DNA from: Microstegium vimineum
Lineage: Eukaryota > Streptophyta > Magnoliopsida > Poales > Poaceae
NCBI GenBank assembly: GCA_022036555.1
Contig: CM039119.1
Span: 43,899,318-43,963,317 of the forward strand
Length of the DNA: 64,000 nucleotides
Direction of reading: 5' to 3'
Position 1 is the stretch's first letter; every line of letters begins with the position of its first letter. Both the position numbers and the translations under genes were made by a program. Below, in pieces: positions 1-10,715 of this stretch. The notes under the pieces are model-generated. The model was not told the DNA's origin, ran no database searches, and saw only the letters and a list, made by a program, of their open reading frames with translations.

Positions 1-1062
1 CGACGGTTAGTCCGACGGCTAGTCCAACGCCTCAAGACAGGAGGTTGAGTTTATGCAGAGAGCTCCCTGGCTCCGGACCAGAGCGTCGGACCAGGGCACC
101 GGACCAAGGAGAATGGTCCGGTGGTTCGTAAAAGAGAGAAAGTTTTTCACTCAGAGAGCACCGAGGCTCCGGACCAATGCGTCGGACCAGTGCGTCGGAC
201 CAAGCAGAGTAGTCCGACGGTGCCTGAGTTTGAATACAGAGTGAGCTCCGGACCAGTGTGCATGGTCCGGTGGTATGAGCTCCGGACTAGTCCGGTGGCT
301 TCGCAGAGAGAAGAAAAAGTAAAAAAGGCTAGTTTTGGAGGTGGGGACTATTTATAGTTGCCCCTTCGTCCTTAGAGTGTCTCTTGGCCATTGTTTCAGC
401 TGGTGACACCTTGAGAAATCCTTTGGAGAGTCAAGAGGCTAGTGAGGGAGAGATTAGAGAGAGTTCATCTTGTTCTTCCCTCCTAGAGTGATTAGGAGTG
501 ACTTGTATGCATCCATCCACCTTCCTAGCCTTGAGTGGGTCAAGTGAAGGTCTTGTGCTTGTTACTCTTGGTGTTCGACAGCACCTAGACGGTTTGGTGG
601 TGTTCGGAGGAAGTGACCACCGGGAGATTGTTGGCGGCTCTTCTCCAAGCTCTTGTGATTGGTTGTGGGCGATTCACCGAGCCGGAGTGGCGAAGAATCA
701 GCCCGTAGAGAGCACTCTACCCTTGCGCGGGTAGAGGGGGAGCGATACCTTGCGAGGTGCTCCAACGAGGACTAGGGGGGTGTGTCGACACCTCGATACC
801 TCGGGAAAAAATCGCTGCGTCACTGAGAATTTCTTTTCCCTAGCTCTTTACATTTCTGTTACTTTCCATCTTGTTTTTATATTATCTACTAGAATTGCTT
901 AGGTTGCTTTTAATTCCTATGAACTGCTACTGTTTTCTAGCTAGGACACACGGATCGTAGGCACTAGGGGGTGATTGGCATTCAATAGGTTTTCATATTT
1001 GCTTTAGAAATTTAAAACAAGCCCAATTCACCCCCCCCCTCTTGGGCATCTTGATCCTTTCA
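1..1062 (-). repeat. GTCCGGAC-box repeat family, copy 1 (LTR-like)
   Basis: Read on the minus strand this unit starts at 1062 with TGAAAGGATCAAG followed by a run of G, and runs off the left edge of the window. Its distal part (about 1-300) is packed with CGGACCA/TCCGGAC boxes. The middle (about 490-760) matches, in reverse complement, the middle of two other copies in this window (28360-30214 and 62515-64000), for example the stretch around a CCTAGACGG box. No coding domain is visible; the short open frames are by-products of the repeated boxes. A TG start and the size suggest a long LTR of a retrotransposon, but I see no matching CA end or target duplication here. Confidence 0.6.
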
Positions 1063-1132
1063 AGATCAGTGTAAAACGAATCCAACAACACAAAAGCTAG
1101 AAGATCGCTACAAAAGCAAAGCCAGAACTCAC

Positions 1133-2059
1133 CGGTGGTGAGGGTACGCCAGCACGGAACGAATCCCGCGGATTCTCCATATATGGAAGACTAAGATCAA
1201 AGATTGCAGCAAGTCGATCAAACCCTTCTTCCGGCTCCATTCCACGCGGCGTCTCTCGGGTCGGGTCGCGACGACCAGTGTAAAGAAAGGCAGGATGAAC
1301 CCTATCCTTGCAAGGCTGACAACGCCTCATAACAAAGTTCCAACCAACCGAAATAGCATCAAGTGACGACCAGTCCACAAGCGCGAGTAGCTCCTCCACT
1401 TTCTCCATCGCCGCTAACGAAGGAGTCTCCGACCAGCTAGGCTTCGACACTGGAATTTTCGCCGGATTGCCGCGCGCATACGGCTTCTCCTGAGGAATGT
1501 AGAACCAGCAGAATTTGTATTCCGCTACCTTGGAAGGCAGCAGAGTAGCAAGATACACATCCACCATACCCTCCCGGAGCTGAAGATACACAGAACCTAC
1601 AACCCGGGATGTGGCGGTCCCATTCGGCTTGAGGCGGAAGAAATAGCGAAACAACTCAAAATGCGGCTCAATCCCCAAATATGCCTCACAAAAATGTACA
1701 AAAATTGCGATGTGCAGTACTGAATTGGGGTGGAGGTTGCACAACATAATCTCATAAAACTCCAAGAGATCACGAAGAAAGGGGTGAACGAGAACCCCGA
1801 ATCCACGCTAGAAGAAAGGCTCAAAGACAACAAGCTCACCGGTGTTAGAAGTCGGGAACTCCTCTCCGATCGTCGGCCTCCAATCAACAAGGGACTTATC
1901 CTGAAGAATACCAGCGATAACAAGAAGTTGGATATCCTCCTCCTTCAGGGTGCATTTGGCCCAATACTTGGTCCAATCTGGAACAACATCCACCATCCGC
2001 GAGGGCTTTCCCCCCTTCCTCGTTGACGAACGAGTATTTGGTTTCCTCCGAGGAGCCAT
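1133..2059 (-). pseudogene. Antisense ORF of Tat-type gypsy element, first exon (putative gypsy-type transposon domain)
   Basis: An ATG at 2059 opens a frame beginning MAPRRKPNTRSS that runs to a splice donor (CG|GTGAGT) at 1132/1131. The frame is broken once by TAG at 1808-1810 and stays in phase on both sides, so it is one exon with one nonsense mutation. The middle (motifs VVPDWTKYW, FYEIMLCNLHPNS, FVHFCEAYLGI, HFELFRYFF, CWFYIP) resembles the plant domain called putative gypsy type transposon (Pfam PF04195). In established elements this gene lies antisense between pol and the 3' LTR. Its function is unknown; it is not a transposase with visible catalytic residues. Later exons were lost at the truncation near 1062. 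Confidence 0.6.
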
Positions 2060-2189
2060 CGCCAGGTTAGGACGGAAAACAAGCAAGATTCGCGGTGGCG
2101 CATGGAGCAGGAAGCAAAGCAGATCGAAGAATGTGAGACACTACAATGCAAATGTGAAGATGTGAAACCGCCACCGCCGCTGTTTTCCC

Positions 2190-2195
2190 TTTATA
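2190..2195 (-). promoter_or_regulatory. TATA box of the antisense ORF
   Basis: On the minus strand TATAAAGG lies about 130 nt upstream of the ATG at 2059. Transcription starting about 30 nt downstream would give a leader of about 100 nt. This suggests the antisense gene has its own promoter rather than relying on the LTR. The call is inferred from motif and position only. Confidence 0.4.
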
Positions 2196-2409
2196 CCAAA
2201 TGGCGCGAGGCTCCCCCTTCCAGGGTTTTTGGGAAACTGCAACGATCAAATAAAGAACCGCCACGCCCACCTTCTGCGCCGTGACTTGGGCCGCTAACTG
2301 CGCGGTTAATTCAGCCCATTTACTTCCTTTCTGTTCTCCCTTACATATTTACCTCTAGATAATTCCCTCAATTTACGGCTAATGATTTTTTGAATATCAC
2401 CAACACTAC

Positions 2410-2985
2410 AGTCCCGGGGACTGGACGCGCAACTTTGTCATAATCTATTTTGTGCAGTTACAGTAACATGACTACAGTAGTATGGTCGGCAGGATCCACA
2501 GAGCTTGCGATATAACCACACTCGGGGACTCCGTTGACAGCAACCATGACTCGGCTGCCTGGTTGCATTCCCGACTAGGTTCGGGGACTTCGTCCAAAGA
2601 CATACCAAGCAAGGCTCGGGGACTGCGGCCACGACACTGAAGGACAGTGCGAAGATGGACAACACCTGGGGATTGACACCCGGGGACTGACGCCCGGGGA
2701 CTGCAAATCAAGCAACATGATCCTGATACAAGAAGCCTCCAGTTTCTTACATCAGGCTCGGGGACTATGGGTATTCGCAGTCGTTTCTTACTAAACTCAT
2801 ATTAAGTTTCTCTTGGTATATGATCCTGATACAAGAAGCCTCCAGTTTCTTACATCGGGCTCGGGGACTACGGGTATTCGCAGTCGTTTTTATAAAACTT
2901 ATGCTTCAATTTACATACCTTATGCATCTTATTATAAAGCATGGCACCACGTGCATACTTCACTTGCTACCATGCTCGGGGACTA
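2410..2985 (+). repeat. CTCGGGGACT-box array with a 69-bp direct repeat
   Basis: About nine copies of a 10-bp box, CTCGGGGACT or close variants (CCCGGGGACT, TTCGGGGACT), are scattered between the antisense ORF and the 3' LTR. Within the array a 69-bp unit at 2718-2786 is repeated at 2821-2889, 103 bp apart, with two visible differences. Boxes of this kind are common upstream of the 3' LTR in grass gypsy elements. Their role is unknown. Confidence 0.6.
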
Positions 2986-2990
2986 AGTAG

Positions 2991-3017
2991 GTACACTTCA
3001 CCTCGCGGTGAATGTAC
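2991..3017. repeat. Small hairpin in gypsy 3' region
   Basis: Arms GTACACTTCACC and GGTGAATGTAC are separated by four bases (one mismatch). The left arm recurs alone near 3079. It could be a transcript hairpin or simply part of the box repeats. Confidence 0.35.
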
Positions 3018-3359
3018 TGGTTTTCTTCTCGATAGGGCTCTGCTATTTTATGTGTTGTTTTTGCAGAGCCTAAGTGGGTACACTTCACCAGGGAAGGACT
3101 TTTCGAAAGTTTTTTCTTCTTCAGCACGTCACATCCTCCCAGCAAGCAGACGCAACGTTCGACGAGGCGACCTGCTCGCACATCGGGCTACAACGCTCTC
3201 AACCAGCCCGACCTGGTCGGGAGGCTTCTCCAAGCAGTACCTCGATCGGGCAGCCTGGTCGGGGCTTCACGACGACCACGACGCATGATGGCGACCAGCT
3301 GAACACCTTCAAGGACAACGCTGCGGGCTCGCTGGAAGAATATAACGTGCTCGAGGACT

Positions 3360-3844
3360 TGTTGGGGATATTACCTCGGCATATCCCCATGGACCTTATG
3401 GACCTACCGACCAGAAGACGGCTCAGCCCACGAGGCCTTGCGGCACGCGACCAGCCCGTCGTGCTTGCCAAGGACTCCGAAGAAGTCTTGCTCGTAAAGA
3501 AGGATCCTAGTAGATAGACTCGGATCCCTTGCCTAAAGAGACCGATCGTAATCTGTTAGGATATGGAAATTGTAACCCTGCTCCCCGGCTATATAAGGCA
3601 AGCAGGGACCTCCTCCAAAAGTTCTCTCTCAGATCATCGACGGATCTTGTAACCTAATACTCAGATCAATCCAGCCACCAGAACACAGGACGTAGGGTAT
3701 TACGGCGAATTGCCGGCCTGAACCTCTATAAATCGACGCGTCTACGCTCCCTGTGTTATGCTTGATCGTCGTCGCCACACCTCCGCCTACAATCTACTAC
3801 CGTAGGGTACCCCTAGGTAGACTGTGACGCATATTTCGTCGACA
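3360..3844 (+). repeat. 3' LTR of truncated gypsy element
   Basis: The LTR starts TGTTGGGGATATTACC directly after a GCTCGAGGACT tract (polypurine-like region) and ends TTTCGTCGACA, giving 485 bp. A TATA box (CTATATAAGG) lies near 3590 and the downstream part has the style of a Tat-type U5. The matching 5' LTR is outside the window, so no target duplication can be checked. Confidence 0.6.
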
Positions 3845-6238
3845 CTGATATACCTCCATAGATTCTTGAATGTCCAAATGCTAGACTGAAGGATGCTCTT
3901 TGTGCTGCTTCAAAGTGGAAGACCACAAATTGGACTATGGCGGCTGTTATAAAAGTTTTTCACATGCTAGGGTGGTTAATGACCACATGCTAGAAGTTTG
4001 GCTTTTTATATCAGCTTTATTTAGCTTTGCAATCTTTACAACCTCTGCACTTTATCTTACTAGTGCAATAATGCCAGTTGTCTACGATATAAAGAAGCTA
4101 GTTTCCACTAACTGATGTAAGAAATTAATTGATCATATGATGAAATTTCTAAAAACCTTCGTTCAAAATCGGAAGGTATCTAGCCCTTCCTTTCTTGTAA
4201 GTATCTTTGAAATCTTTTCTTTTCTTAAAACAACAATATTGTATGACTAACAATAGCTTACAGCTTTTTCCTTAGACATAATAGATTGTACTGAAAGCAC
4301 TAGCGAGAAGATATCATGAAGATCTCATGATTGAAATACTATATCGACGAATTGGTGAAGAATATTATTGTTTTAGTTAAGAGAGGCGTCAAGGTATGTA
4401 CAAATTATGCATATACATTCATGTCTTTCATAAACATCTAACAATAAAATTCTTATTTATGCCCCTTTTTAGCTGAAAGATTGGAAAACACTATGTTTGG
4501 TCTTAATGGCATTCAAGAAATTCAAGTTGATGAGATTCAATATATCGACTACTTGTGTGATGTAAGTATAAGTCTTACTTTTTGGATGCTCATAGATGAC
4601 GATTAAGACTTAACTTAATTTATTTTTTTGTTTCCAAATCATAGCAAGATGCTCATAGATGACGATTGAAGGATAGATCCTAATGTGGAGGACTATTCTT
4701 GTCTTGATTGTTGCCCCTTATCGAGGAGGTATGGGGTCCTTTTATAAGGGTCACCAGGAGGGCTTGTGGGCCCATGAATCTGTGGCGACTCATCATCTCT
4801 GCCCTCAATACAAACCAACCTTGATACATGGTGGAGTTGGACTCTCACAGGCGGTGGAGAATTGACCTACGATGTAGAGGCCGAGGTAAGCCCCATAGGC
4901 TGGTCGGCCCACAGGTGGGGCTAGTCATTCCCAACCTTGGCCCGTTTGGCTCAATCTTCGGTGGTTTGTCTTGAACAGTGGATTTGAGGCCCAATAAGTC
5001 AGTTTTGTCATAGATGATTGTGATTGTTGTGACGATGTGGTCCACATGATCTGTTTTCTGATCAAATCCTCCTACACTTATAAATTCACCAAAACTTATA
5101 GAATTTGATAGTTTAAACCCCTAGACCTATGTTGGTGATCATATTTATTCATTTATACAAGTTATATTGATGGTATATGATGAGCTTTAACTACCATCAA
5201 TAAGTATCTTCCAAAAGGTCTTTTAAATTTGTGGTGTCAGAATCAATAACTTTGTTTATGGAAAACCACTGCGCACATGAATTGGAAGCTATTATCCTGA
5301 TATCTAGGTGGTAGCTACTCTACGGGTCCATCCTATAGATGAACAACAACAAGTTTATGTATCTAACGAGATCAATCCTAACGATTCAATGCATTACGAG
5401 CTGTAGAGCAGCACTATGCGAAATGAGAACCAATCGAATAGGAGAACTCATACATTTGGGAGTCAGTCTAGAGGGTCGTCCACTTTGGTCTTGGTTATTT
5501 CGCCTACTCACCCGGTCCAATCCGTCCTCCTACCCCATGTAGCGAATAGAGGGGGGGGTCTACATGGTTTATTCTCTTCCTACATTGCTAGGGTTTTAGT
5601 GAGAAAGAGAGAGAGAAGTTGACTGAACGAGAGGTGAGTGAGAGAGAGCTTGAGTCAGCACAAAGTGAGTGAGAGATAAGAGAGTTGGGGTGTGGTGGTT
5701 TTGTTAAGCCCAACAACTAGAGGATGCCATAGACATTATTAGTGTGCTTGAACCCACTTGATAGAGCCGAATCCCTGTAAAACTAAGGCACAAAGCAATG
5801 GTCGTGGCTTGGAGTTTTGTCTTAGAAAAACTTTAGAACTTTTTTAATGGTACAAAAGGAATTGCAATAGCTTATAATAATGGTTCGAAAGTAAAGCACT
5901 CAATTTCTTTGGTATGCCCGTGTGTGAGCAATTTTGAGTGTTTTTTTTCTTTTCTCCGATGATCCCTGCTTATTATTATGGCTGGGGAAGTGGACGGATA
6001 GGCCCTAGGTGAAGGCATTGGTGCATTGATGCGCCGGCACCATGGCGGCCGGCCGGTGCGTATGCGGTACGCAGCTGTCACTGTTGGATCAGCACCGAAT
6101 CTGTGTCTACTGTCTAGTGATATATACAGTATACAAAGATAATATGGCAAACCCCAACCCCTGACCAGATCATTCTCTGATCATCAGTGCCAGCAAACTC
6201 CGAGTTAGTAGCACAACCAATCATCTTAAAATGAAGAT
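3845..6238. other. No gene recognised
   Basis: AT-rich DNA flanking the gypsy LTR, with only short open frames and no convincing domain. A 72-codon plus-strand frame (3900-4115) contains a hydrophobic stretch but has no recognisable relatives or splice support. 5990-6110 is a short GC-rich patch that may belong to the upstream region of the LRR kinase gene. Confidence 0.5.
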
Positions 6239-6246
6239 TATATATA
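6239..6246 (+). promoter_or_regulatory. Possible TATA box of LRR kinase gene
   Basis: TATATAAC is the last clear TATA-like element before the gene. The start codon is about 520 nt downstream, which would imply a long GC-rich leader. Weak, position-based call. Confidence 0.25.
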
Positions 6247-6767
6247 ACCACAAGTAACAGCAGCTTCAGACATATGTCAAGTTCAGCAACGTCAAGCCGG
6301 ATTATTCCCTGTCGACTTCGGGATACATATTTTCAGCAACGGCGACGACGACACGCCCGCTAACCGGAGTGCCGGACCTGTTCGTGCCGTCGCCCAGGGC
6401 TGCCGGCCAGCATACGCGGACGGAGGCACCTGCCCGGCACCCGGCGCCCCTCCAACACTGCCGTTTGGCCGCACCTCCCTGTCCCCTGCTGTGCCGCGTC
6501 CGCACAAGGCGACCCAGCCCTTCCCCTGCTTCGTAGCCTCCGCCCTATCGTCCGCTTCGAACGAGCCAGCTTTGGCGCGAGCTTTTGATACCCCGCGCAC
6601 GCGGACGCTTCAAACTCCTGGCATCTCACTCGGCCTTCCTTGCCATGCCCAGCTCGTAGGCGTTAGACAATCAGGCATTCTGTTGCTCCTGAGCACCTCC
6701 GGCGCTGGTTTACCTATCTATCAGTTCTTGGCACTAGTAGCTGCTCCGTCGACCTGAGCCCGTGTTT

Positions 6768-9700
6768 ATGGCGAAGGTTCTCACTGCACTTGCAGCAGCA
6801 CTCGTAGTGCTGCTTGCGTGTTGTGCTTGTCGGGTGCGAGGTGACGAATCCCCTACTGTCAGGGCGTCGCTCGTCAGCTTCTTGACCGCGCTGGCCGGGG
6901 ACGACGGCGGCCAGACGGCGATCAGGCTGGGGTGGAACGCGGCGATAAACCCTTGTGTTTCCGGCAACAATATCTCGCAGTGGAGCAAAACCGTCAAGTG
7001 CTTCGACGATGGTGGGAACGATGGCCACATCAAGAGGATAGACCTTGATGCACAGGGCCTGAACGGCACCATCGACGCGGCGCTGCTCTGCGCCGCGCCG
7101 GCTCTCCGCGTGCTGAACCTCGACAACAACAGCCTGCGCGGCGGCCTCCCCGAGGGCATCTCGGCCTGCTCGGGACTCACCCACCTGATCGTCAGCGGCA
7201 ACCAGCTCTCTGGTAACCTGCCGCCTTCAGTCGCCGAGTTGAAGAGCTTACGCGTCATCCAAGTTTCCAGAAACAACTTATCCGGCGAACTTCCCGGCGA
7301 CCTCAGCAAGCTTGTGCTGGAGAGGTTCTTGGCGAACGACAACCATTTCTACGGCACGATCCCGGACTTCAACCTCAGCAACATTAAAGACCTCAGCTTC
7401 GACGTGTCCAACAACAACCTCACCGGACCAATCCCCAAGAACGCCACCAGATTCGGCAAAGGGAGTTTCTTGCCTAACGCCGCTGGCATATGTGACGGGG
7501 ACGGGGACTTCCTCGCTCCCTGCCCGCCGTCCGACGACGACGGGAAGGACGGGGACAATGACAAGGGCAAGAAGAAAAGAACAGTGCGTAAGATCGTCAT
7601 GTACCTCGGGTACGTCCTCCTGGGCGCCGCCATACTGGCCTTCGTCCTGTACAGGATCTGCTTCAAGAAGAAGCGGAACAAGCTGGGGCTGAAGTCCAAG
7701 CTCGGCGGAGGCCGGAGCGTGTACGACAGCAGCAGGCTGACGACGACCACGAACACGGCGTCGGCGTCGGCGACCCCGAGGAGCAAGACGGCCTACTCGC
7801 TGCCGACGTCGGGCGAGCACAGCGTGGCCACCGAGGAGGGCCGCGTTCCGGCGGCCTCACTGGTGGTGCTGCGCCGGTCCGGCACAGTCTCGATCACGTC
7901 CAGCGCCGCGGCGGAGGCGGCAAAGGAGCTTCGGTTCGAGGACCTGCTCAAGTCCCCCGCGGAGCTGCTGGGCCGGGGCCGGTTCGGGAGCTCGTACAAG
8001 GTCGTGGTGCCGGGCGGCGCGGCGCTGGCGGTGAAGCGCGTGAAGGACGCGGCGGTGGACGAGGGGAGTTCCGCCGGCGGATGGAGCGGGTCGGGCTCGC
8101 CAAGCACCCGGCCGTGCTGCCGCCGCTGGCGTTCTATTGCGCCATGCAGGAGAAGCTGGTGGTGTACGAGTTCCAGAGCAACGGCAGCCTCGCCAAGCTC
8201 CTGCACGGTAGCCTTCCTTAACCTGCTCCCTCTTTTGTGCGTTCTGAGGCTCTGTTTTTTTGCATGGGCGTAATAAATATATAAAAGTTTATAAAAGAAA
8301 TTCATTTCATTGTTACAAATCAGTGATCAATGTTCAAAATATGTTGGATTATTTCCATGGATTATTTTGGCTTGGCTTCACGGTATGTTTAGGTGCAAAC
8401 CGTTTATCTTTGCATTTTATTTTTTTTTTGCATATTGTCTTATCATGTTTCGTTTGGGATATAAAACTTTCCATTCATGTTTCTACGAGAACGAACAATT
8501 TCATTTAAACAAAGCCCTTTCAATTTATTTTATGAGAGGAGTAAAAGGTCCTCATTAGTCGAGGATTACTAATTTTCTTTTGATCAACGTGATCTGTTCA
8601 GCCCAAACGCTGATCTGCTGTGAGCAGCTAGGCAAAGTAGCCCATGCCTTCTCAAATTCTAGTTTGGGCCGTATTCAGCCGACGATTCGTGCATCCATTC
8701 TTTCTGAGCTGAAATTGTTCGAGCACATATCGTTAGCCTCGTCCATTTCACTTTGCAATACCGAACCCATTTTCAGTATAATTTGCCACGGTTGACCTAT
8801 GGATAACGAACCTGTAAAAAGTTCTGTTTAGTAAACGTGGACTTGTCAGTTGTCACATACGAAGCACTACTAGGATTGTACCTCTGCTTTGAATAGTAGC
8901 GGATCAGGAGCTAAAGTTTAGTTCGTGTCATGTCCAATAACCGTATGCTAGCTAAATGGGAGGACTAAATATAAATTAATTTTAAAACTAAATAGAGAAG
9001 CAGTAACTAATTCATGAGATGAATCTATTAACCCTGATTCATCAATCATTAGCACATATTTACTGTAACATCACATTGTCAAAGCATGGACTAACTAGTT
9101 TAATAGATTTGTCTCACAAATTAAACTTCATATTTGCAATTAGTTTTATAATTAGTCTATATTTAATACTATAAATTATTTAATACTATAAATTAGTGTC
9201 CAAATATCTGATGTGAGAGGAACTAATGTGAGAGGAACTAAAATTTAGTCTAAGGAACTAAAGTTTAGTCCTTGTCATATCGAATGTTCATATGCTAATT
9301 ACAAGGACTAAATATGAACTAATTTTAAAACTAATTAAACAAGACAAACTTGTTAAGCCTAACTAATCCATCATTATCACATATTTATTATAGCACCACA
9401 TTGTCAAATCATGAACTAATAGGTTTGATAGATTTATCTCGCAAATTAGTCTCCATCTATACAATTAATTTTATGATAAGTTTATGTTTAATATTATAAA
9501 TTAGTGTGCAAATATTTGATGTGATAAGGACTAAAATTTAGCTCAAGAAACCAAACACATGAATATTAGTGGGGACAATAGTGGTAAACTAAGTAAACTA
9601 GCAAAAGTTAAGCACTGAATAAGTCATGTTCGTTTTGCTGAAATTTAGCTTATGCTGATTTGTTGTGAGAGAAAAATATTGTTCGTTCGTTGAAAAGTAG

Positions 9701-10715
9701 TGCTGGAGAACAGGGTCTAAAAATTAACTCTAGTACATTCAAAATGTAGAGCAATAAACAGGTTAACAACTAGTTGTTAGTCAGCTAACTAGCCAGCCAT
9801 AGTAAATTTAGACTAAATTTTAGTCCCAGATAGTAACTAGTAATGTGTGTATCAAAACATGCCCTAACACTGAAATGAATGTGCAAATTCAGTATTTGCA
9901 ATCTTTTGAATAATATGAAGTTCATGGCATATTTTTGTTAAACTTCGTATATTTAAAATAAAGGGAGTACGAAGTATTTTCTCTGCATGACATGAAACTC
10001 CAATCACATTCAGAGTACTATTTTCTCTTTTTCTTTCATTTTGACGTATGCAGCTTTCAAGTTTCAGTAGTTTCAGAGTGTCTCACAAAAATGCAAATCT
10101 GCAGGCTCCATAGAGAACAGCCAGGGCCCCCTGGATTGGCCGACGCGCCTCCACGTCGCCGCCAAGGTCGCCGACGGCATGGCGTTCATGCACACCACCC
10201 TGCGCGGCGACGGCGCGAGCTCCAATTCCTCGTCAGGTGAGAGGGCCGCAGCCGACGGCCCAATCGCGCACGGCAACCTCAAGGCCTCCAACGTCCTCTT
10301 CACGGCCGACATGGACCCGTGCATCAGCGAGTACGGCATCACCGCGCCGCCCCCGGCCCAGGCCGGCAGAGACGGCGCCGCGGCGTTCCGCGCCGACGTG
10401 CGCGCGTTCGGCGTGCTGCTGCTGGAGCTGCTGACGGGGAAGGCGACGTCCGCGCAGGGCAACGGCGCGGAGCTGGCGCGGTGGGTGACCTCGGTGATCC
10501 GGGAGGAGTGGACCGCCGAGGTGTTCGACCGCGCGCTCCTCGCCGGCAGCGGCGTCGGGTCCACCGAGCAGCGCATGGTGCGGCTGCTGCAGGTCGCAAT
10601 GCGGTGCGTCGACGCCTCCCCTGGCTCTGCCCCGCCGCCAACCATGCGGGAGGTCGCCGGCATGATCAATTCCATCCGCGACGAGGACGACAGGTCCTTC
10701 TCCTTGGAGGCGTGA
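6768..10715 (+). CDS. LRR receptor-like pseudokinase (LRR-III type), two exons, 1-nt frameshift
   Basis: Exon 1 is 6768-8207 (donor G|GTAGCC) and exon 2 is 10105-10715 (acceptor CTGCAG), with a 1897-bp intron. I start at the ATG at 6768, followed by a signal peptide (residues 1-25). Residues 63-78 form a cysteine-paired LRR cap; LRRs span about 88-225; a transmembrane helix is at 276-297; the kinase-like domain begins near 390 with a glycine loop (402-411) and lysine K423. Exon 2 has HGNLKASNVLF where active kinases have HRD, and no DFG, as is usual for the inactive class-III LRR kinases of plants. A G run at 8063-8066 is one G short: the frame shifts after residue 432, and with one extra G both exons read through for about 683 residues. 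This is either a real null allele or a homopolymer sequencing error. Likely role: plasma-membrane signalling scaffold. Confidence 0.85.
8911..9248 (+). repeat. MITE-like repeat in kinase intron, copy 1
   Basis: Starts CTAAAGTTTAGTTCG and ends with its near inverse GAACTAAAATTTAG. Internal boxes such as CACATATTTACTG, CACATTGTCAAA and GATGAATCTATTAA are shared with the adjacent copy at 9258-9541. It is a high-copy grass MITE type by my recollection; I do not assign a superfamily. It contains an internal duplication near its right end (ATGTGAGAGGAACTAA twice). Confidence 0.6.
9258..9541 (+). repeat. MITE-like repeat in kinase intron, copy 2
   Basis: Same family and same orientation as the copy ending 10 bp upstream, starting CTAAAGTTTAGTCC and ending GGACTAAAATTTAG. 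Lacks the extra duplication seen in copy 1. Confidence 0.6.
9625..9720. repeat. Short MITE-like fragment in kinase intron
   Basis: Contains TGTTCGTTTTGCTG, GATTTGTTGTGAGAG and GTTCGTTCGTTG boxes typical of a short grass MITE with GTTCG ends. A related sequence (GTGTTCGCTTCATCG, GATAAGCC boxes) lies at about 11535-11640. Low certainty. Confidence 0.3.

Larger units (their letters stand above)
1063..3844 (+). mobile_element. Truncated Tat-type Ty3/gypsy retrotransposon, 3' part
   Basis: This is the right-hand part of a gypsy element on the plus strand: an antisense gene fragment (1133-2059, minus), a spacer reiterating CTCGGGGACT boxes (about 2410-2985), and a 3' LTR (3360-3844). An antisense gene between integrase and the 3' LTR is a known trait of some Tat-lineage gypsy elements of plants, and the same arrangement is seen in this window at 54409-62514. 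Gag and pol are missing because the element stops where the repeat at 1-1062 begins. Tat lineage is inferred from layout, since no pol is left here. Confidence 0.65.
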
